A model generated the notes under the pieces. It did no database searches. It was not told where the DNA came from and saw only the letters and a list, made by a program, of their open reading frames with translations. From the NCBI GenBank assembly GCA_965229695.1, contig OZ245921.1:682001-746000 (forward strand): 64,000 bases of DNA, read 5' to 3'. Positions within the stretch are counted from its first letter, which is position 1, and each line of letters opens with the position of its first letter. The position numbers and the translations under genes are program-made. Below, one piece after another: positions 60,253-64,000 of this stretch. Source of the stretch: JANSYL01 sp965229695 (GTDB lineage: Bacteria; Pseudomonadota; Alphaproteobacteria; Rhodobacterales; Rhodobacteraceae).

Positions 60253-62304
60253 TCAGGCGTCAGAGGTTAGATCAAAGCTGCAATCCAGCGCCTCGATCAA
60301 AGGCTGCAATTGAGCCTCGTACTTGCGCCACCCCGCGACGGCCTGGCGTCCAATTGGCTGGCGCACCTGGGCGAAGCTTAGCGTATCAACACGGCGCTGG
60401 GCCTTTTCGGGGGCCAAGCAGGCATCATCCCAGGGCAGCCCGGCAAAGGCGATCATGTCGCGGATGATCGGTTCGGGATCAGCGGTCAGCGCCTCATAAT
60501 CCACGATCTTCACCCGATCCGGCAGCGCCTCGGCCCAAAAGGCAACCAAGGCATCATGCAAGCGCATATAGCGACCCATTTGGGCCAAATCGGTGCTGTA
60601 GCGATGCGTGCCCTCGGCGAACATGTTGCGATAGATCGAAAGACCCACATCGCGATGGTCGCGTTTGAGGATAAAGAACCGTGCGCCAGGCAGGGCCGTG
60701 GCCGCATGTCCAATACGCGAAAAGGTCGAGATGGCTTTATCGGTGAAAAGCGCGGCTCCGGTGCGTCTGCGCCCGGTTTCGATGTAGCGTGCGCCGCCTT
60801 GGGCAAACGTGTCCGCGTCGGGTTTACCCGCGCGCAGGGTTTCCATCCCCAAGGCCAGCGCCCGGTTCAAAAACGGCATTTCCCCCGCGGCCGCGACCTG
60901 GGGGTGTGCAGCCAGGATGGTTTCGACCAGGGTTGTGCCCGAGCGCGGCAAGCCGGTGACAAAAAAGACCGGATCGGTGGCCTCGCCCGGTGGCAGTTCT
61001 TTCAACAACGGCCAATCGGCGACTAACGCGCGCGCCTCGTCCAGGTCAGCTTCAAACGAGTAGGGGTTGGCTTCGGCCATCAGGCGATTGGCGCGGTGCA
61101 GATGCTCGAAAACCTGATCGGTCTGCCTCATATCACCCGCCGCCTTGGCCGCGGCGAAATTTAGGATGCGCCGGGCGTCAGAGCCGAGATCGGGGCGGGC
61201 CAATTGATCGTGGAGCTTCGGCAAAACCGGGTCATCAGCGGTGACTTTGCGCCCTGCCATATAGGCGCGATAGGCCTCGGCATGGGTTGGGTCTTGCGCC
61301 AGGGCTTGGGTCAGTTGCGCCTCGGCCCAGGCGAGATCGCCATCGCTTTGCAGCAAGGCCGCATGACGGGACAAAAGCGCGGGATCGCCTGGGTGCAATG
61401 ACAGGGCGGCATCGACCGCCGCATGGGCGGCTTTGATCGCGCCGAAATCCTGGAAACGCTTTCCAAGATCCAGGTAAAGCCCGACCGGATCGGTCCCAGC
61501 CTTCACCGCCCATTGCGCCGCTTTGAACGCGGCGTCGGCCTGCCCCAGAGCCGCTTCGGCCAGTGCAAGCTCGGCATCGAGGCCGGGGGCCTTGGGGCCA
61601 TGCGGCGCGCCTTCGCGCAGCAGCTCTGCCGCTAGGTCGAAGCGCAAGGTATCAGCGTAAAGATGCGACAGGCCAACGCGCGCGGCGCGAGATCGCCCGA
61701 CCAGCGGGCGCAGCAAGTGTTCCGCACGGGCGGGTTGCCCCAGCTTGGCTAGGCTCAGGCCCAGGTGAAGCCGTGTTTCAGCATGGCTCGGGTCGCGTTG
61801 ATGCGCCATGTCGAGCGGGCCCAAAGCCCCGGCCCAATTGGACTGAGCCGCCCGTGCGCGACCGAGGGCGTAAGCGGGCCAAAACGCCTCGGGCGCGGAT
61901 TTGACCATGACCAGGGCCTGCACCTCGGCCTTGGCGGGTGCTTTGGCGATCTGCCGCAGGATCGGTTCTACATCGGCTTCGCTGCCCAGAACGATGCCTG
62001 CACGCGCGGCCTCTCGCGCCAGTTTTTTGGCCGCCCCGCCGGACAACACGCCGGCCAAAGCTTGCCAGATGACCGCCTCTTTGGGTTTTAGCGCCAATGC
62101 CTTGCGCAAAGCGGTTTCGGCCTTGTCGGTTTTCCCGCCGGCGGCCTGTATACGACCGATCTGAAACAAGACCTCGGGCGTATTGGGCCGGGCCAGCAGG
62201 ATGCGCTGATAGATGGCCAATGCCTCGGCCCCCTGCCCGGCCTTTTGCAAAGCCATGGCACGAGCATAAAGCTGCGGGATTTCCGAGGTTTTGGGCGGCA
62301 GCAT
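60253..62304 (-). CDS. TPR-repeat sulfotransferase
   Basis: A 683-residue protein. The first about 400 residues are TPR units (AEALAIYQRILLARPNTPEV, KAETALRKALALKPKEAV, DPSHAETRLHLGLSLAKLGQ, AQLTQALAQDPTHAEAYRAY). The C-terminal sulfotransferase has the PAPS 5'-phosphosulfate loop FFVTGLPRSGTTLVETIL, near residue 446. ILKRDHRDVGLSIYRNMF (3'-phosphate region) follows. It transfers sulfate from PAPS to an unknown acceptor. The same strand continues to the Lrp gene, 4 nt upstream. Confidence 0.92.
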   Translation of the reverse strand: MLPPKTSEIPQLYARAMALQKAGQGAEALAIYQRILLARPNTPEVLFQIGRIQAAGGKTDKAETALRKALALKPKEAVIWQALAGVLSGGAAKKLAREAARAGIVLGSEADVEPILRQIAKAPAKAEVQALVMVKSAPEAFWPAYALGRARAAQSNWAGALGPLDMAHQRDPSHAETRLHLGLSLAKLGQPARAEHLLRPLVGRSRAARVGLSHLYADTLRFDLAAELLREGAPHGPKAPGLDAELALAEAALGQADAAFKAAQWAVKAGTDPVGLYLDLGKRFQDFGAIKAAHAAVDAALSLHPGDPALLSRHAALLQSDGDLAWAEAQLTQALAQDPTHAEAYRAYMAGRKVTADDPVLPKLHDQLARPDLGSDARRILNFAAAKAAGDMRQTDQVFEHLHRANRLMAEANPYSFEADLDEARALVADWPLLKELPPGEATDPVFFVTGLPRSGTTLVETILAAHPQVAAAGEMPFLNRALALGMETLRAGKPDADTFAQGGARYIETGRRRTGAALFTDKAISTFSRIGHAATALPGARFFILKRDHRDVGLSIYRNMFAEGTHRYSTDLAQMGRYMRLHDALVAFWAEALPDRVKIVDYEALTADPEPIIRDMIAFAGLPWDDACLAPEKAQRRVDTLSFAQVRQPIGRQAVAGWRKYEAQLQPLIEALDCSFDLTSDA

Positions 62305-62308
62305 GGGC

Positions 62309-62809
62309 TTAGGCCGAGCGGCTCAGCCGATCCTCCATCACATCAAAGGGCACGCCGGGGGTGTCTTTGGCCCCACGGATCACCAGCGATGTGCGCACGC
62401 TGGCCACGTTATCGGCCGAGGTCAGTTCTCCGGTCAGAAAGCTTTGGAAGCTGGACAGATCGGGTGCCACGCATTTCAGGATGAAGTCGATCTCACCGTT
62501 CAGCATGTGGCATTCACGGACCAACGGCCAAGCACGGCAGCGATCCTCAAAGGCGACCAAATCCGCCTCGGCCTGGCTGTGCAGGCCAACCATGGCGAAA
62601 ACCTGCACCTCGAACCCCAACATGCGCGGGTCGATATCTGCGTGGTAGCCACGGATATAACCGGTTTCCTCCAAGGTACGCACGCGGCGCAGGCAGGGCG
62701 GGGCCGAAATGCCAACGCGTTTAGCCAGTTCCACATTGGTCATGCGACCATCCTCTTGCAGTTCGGCCAGAATATTCCGGTCGATCGGGTCGAGTTTGGT
62801 GGTTGGCAT
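62309..62809 (-). CDS. Lrp/AsnC family transcriptional regulator
   Basis: A 166-residue regulator from ATG 62809. N-terminal helix-turn-helix: LDPIDRNILAELQEDGRMTN, then VELAKRVGISAPPCLRRVRT. The C-terminal RAM domain binds an amino acid (GFEVQVFAMVGL, MLNGEIDFILKC). Such regulators sense amino acids. It starts 4 nt before the sulfotransferase gene and probably shares a transcript. It diverges from trxB, and direct repeats lie in the gap. Confidence 0.93.
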   Translation of the reverse strand: MPTTKLDPIDRNILAELQEDGRMTNVELAKRVGISAPPCLRRVRTLEETGYIRGYHADIDPRMLGFEVQVFAMVGLHSQAEADLVAFEDRCRAWPLVRECHMLNGEIDFILKCVAPDLSSFQSFLTGELTSADNVASVRTSLVIRGAKDTPGVPFDVMEDRLSRSA

Positions 62810-62862
62810 ATGGTCTGGCTCCCTCAAGCGGATTTGCGAAATGACCCCATCCTGGGCCATCC

Positions 62863-62892
62863 GCGCAACATTATTTCGCCGCTGCGCAACAT
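62863..62892. promoter_or_regulatory. Phased direct repeats upstream of the Lrp gene and trxB
   Basis: GCGCAACAT occurs at 62863-62871 and 62884-62892, 21 bp apart, about two helical turns. It lies between the divergent Lrp-type regulator and trxB. Such in-phase repeats suit an Lrp-type dimer or octamer site. Confidence 0.5.
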
Positions 62893-63042
62893 ATGGAAGA
62901 GAAAGCCGGGCATTGCAAGGCTCGCTTGGGTCGCAGCACAGGTCTGTGTTCAGCAACTGCGATGGGCTTTAATCACGGCGCGGCCCGTTCTATATCGGCA
63001 GAACCACACTGCTCGTGCCCGTCCTTACAAAGGCTGCCCCAA

Positions 63043-64000
63043 ATGTCCGATACCCGCCACACCCGCGTTTTGATCATCGGCTCCGGCCCCGCTGGCTATA
63101 CCGCTGGCGTTTATGCCAGCCGCGCGATGCTGAACCCGATTCTGGTGCAGGGCATCCAGCCGGGCGGGCAATTGACCATCACCACGGATGTTGAAAACTG
63201 GCCGGGGGATGCCAGCGTCATGGGCCCCGATTTGATGGTGCGCATGGAAGCCCATGCCAAGGAAATGGGGACCGAGGTGATCAGCGATCACATCATGGAC
63301 CTGGACCTTTCGGCCCGGCCCTTCACCGCCAAGGGTGATAGCGGCACGACCTATACCGCCGACGCGGTGATCCTGGCGACGGGCGCGCAGGCGAAATGGT
63401 TGGGCCTGCCCTCGGAAGAGCACTTCAAAGGTTTCGGTGTCTCGGCCTGTGCCACCTGTGACGGGTTCTTCTATCGCGGGCAGGAGATTGTTGTTGTCGG
63501 CGGCGGCAACACCGCCGTGGAGGAGGCGCTGTTTCTGACCAACTTCGCCTCCAAGGTCACGCTGATCCATCGCCGCGACAGTTTGCGGGCAGAAAAGATC
63601 ATGCAGGATCGTTTGTTCAAAAACCCCAAGGTCGAGGTTCTGTGGGATCACACCGTGGAAGAGGTGATTGGTGCCGATGAGCCGCGCGGCGTGGAGGGCG
63701 TGCGCGCCAAACATGTGGAAACCGGCGCGATAACCGAGGTGCCCTGCAAAGGCTTCTTTGTCGCCATCGGCCATGCGCCCGCGACCGAATTGGTGAAAGA
63801 TCAGTTGGACCTGCACAATGGCGGCTATGTGAAGGTCGAGGCAGGCAGCACCCGCACCTCGATCCCTGGTGTCTTCGCGGCGGGCGATTTGACCGATCAT
63901 ATCTATCGCCAGGCGGTGACCAGTGCCGGGATGGGCTGCATGGCCGCGCTGGACGCGGAAAAGTTCATCGCCGAGATGGAAGGCGAAGAAACGACCGAGG
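63043..64000 (+). CDS. trxB: Thioredoxin reductase (3' truncated by the window end)
   Basis: The open frame runs from ATG 63043 to the end, giving 319 codons. Visible features are the FAD loop VLIIGSGPAGYTAGVYASRA, PGGQLTITTDVENWPG, the redox pair CATC in SACATCDGFFYRG, NADPH loop VVVGGGNTAVEEALFLTNFA and FAAGDLTDHIYRQ near the end. It uses NADPH to reduce thioredoxin. The length is already close to the usual 320, so only a few residues are missing. It diverges from the Lrp-type gene. Confidence 0.96.
   Translation, partial: MSDTRHTRVLIIGSGPAGYTAGVYASRAMLNPILVQGIQPGGQLTITTDVENWPGDASVMGPDLMVRMEAHAKEMGTEVISDHIMDLDLSARPFTAKGDSGTTYTADAVILATGAQAKWLGLPSEEHFKGFGVSACATCDGFFYRGQEIVVVGGGNTAVEEALFLTNFASKVTLIHRRDSLRAEKIMQDRLFKNPKVEVLWDHTVEEVIGADEPRGVEGVRAKHVETGAITEVPCKGFFVAIGHAPATELVKDQLDLHNGGYVKVEAGSTRTSIPGVFAAGDLTDHIYRQAVTSAGMGCMAALDAEKFIAEMEGEETTE

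Noticed and set aside
59993..60313. A 106-residue frame overlapping the 43-residue gene
   Set aside because: It runs through the terminator at 60217 and into the sulfotransferase end, with no ribosome site; the 43-residue frame fits better.
1..64000. tRNA, rRNA, CRISPR arrays, insertion sequences, att sites or an origin
   Set aside because: I saw no cloverleaf with GTTCGAATC-type loop, no spaced repeats, no transposase and no DnaA-box cluster. This is by eye; a tRNA and repeat scan would settle it.

Overview
The window is one stretch of a GC-rich alphaproteobacterial chromosome, almost certainly from Rhodobacterales (the Roseobacter/Rhodobacteraceae group). The basis is gene content and order typical of that group: helicase-S4 protein-fdxA-carD, ubiK divergent from lgt-SAM methyltransferase-pgeF, YbjN-proC, hemP with symmetric operators, and kynureninase. 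Long antisense open frames fit high GC. I saw no rRNA, tRNA, CRISPR array, insertion sequence or prophage block.

Left arm (1-15.1 kb): end of an unrecognised gene, a family 2/92-type glycosyltransferase, a zinc-ribbon DUF1178 protein, a Nudix hydrolase, a histone-deacetylase-family enzyme and hemP behind two 19-bp dyads. Then come pntAB transhydrogenase, an SDR, kynureninase, a convergent acyl-CoA ligase, a lipoprotein, moaA and three secreted proteins.

Central unit (15.1-28.2 kb): a peptide or N-acyl-amino-acid use region with two divergent transcription units. The minus unit has a fused two-domain ABC ATPase, argE, an FAD amine/D-amino-acid oxidase-like enzyme, three tandem paralogous M20 amidohydrolases and a dual-specificity-type phosphatase. 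The plus unit has the solute-binding protein, a LysE-type exporter and two permeases. I read it as import, deacylation, oxidation and overflow export. This is the best candidate in the window for an undescribed functional system.

Middle (28.2-45.6 kb): TetR regulator and divergent iorAB-type molybdenum hydroxylase with a palindromic operator, xseA, purD, a D-lyxose isomerase-type protein, a KefB/C-type antiporter, cobT and cobS, then carD, fdxA, an S4 protein and a SUV3-like helicase.

Right arm (45.6-64 kb): SCP2-like protein, lysophospholipase-like hydrolase, LolCDE-type ATPase and permease, a FabH-like synthase, two VOC proteins, tdk, a GNAT, the YbjN-proC-csaA-hydroxyacid dehydrogenase operon, two small coiled-coil proteins of identical length, lgt-midA-pgeF, a 43-residue basic protein with its own terminator, a TPR-sulfotransferase, an Lrp-type regulator and trxB cut by the window edge.

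Most genes are housekeeping or ordinary accessory genes. Gene packing is tight: ATGA overlaps are common and six convergent pairs share overlapping stop codons. All functional assignments come from reading motifs, without database searches.
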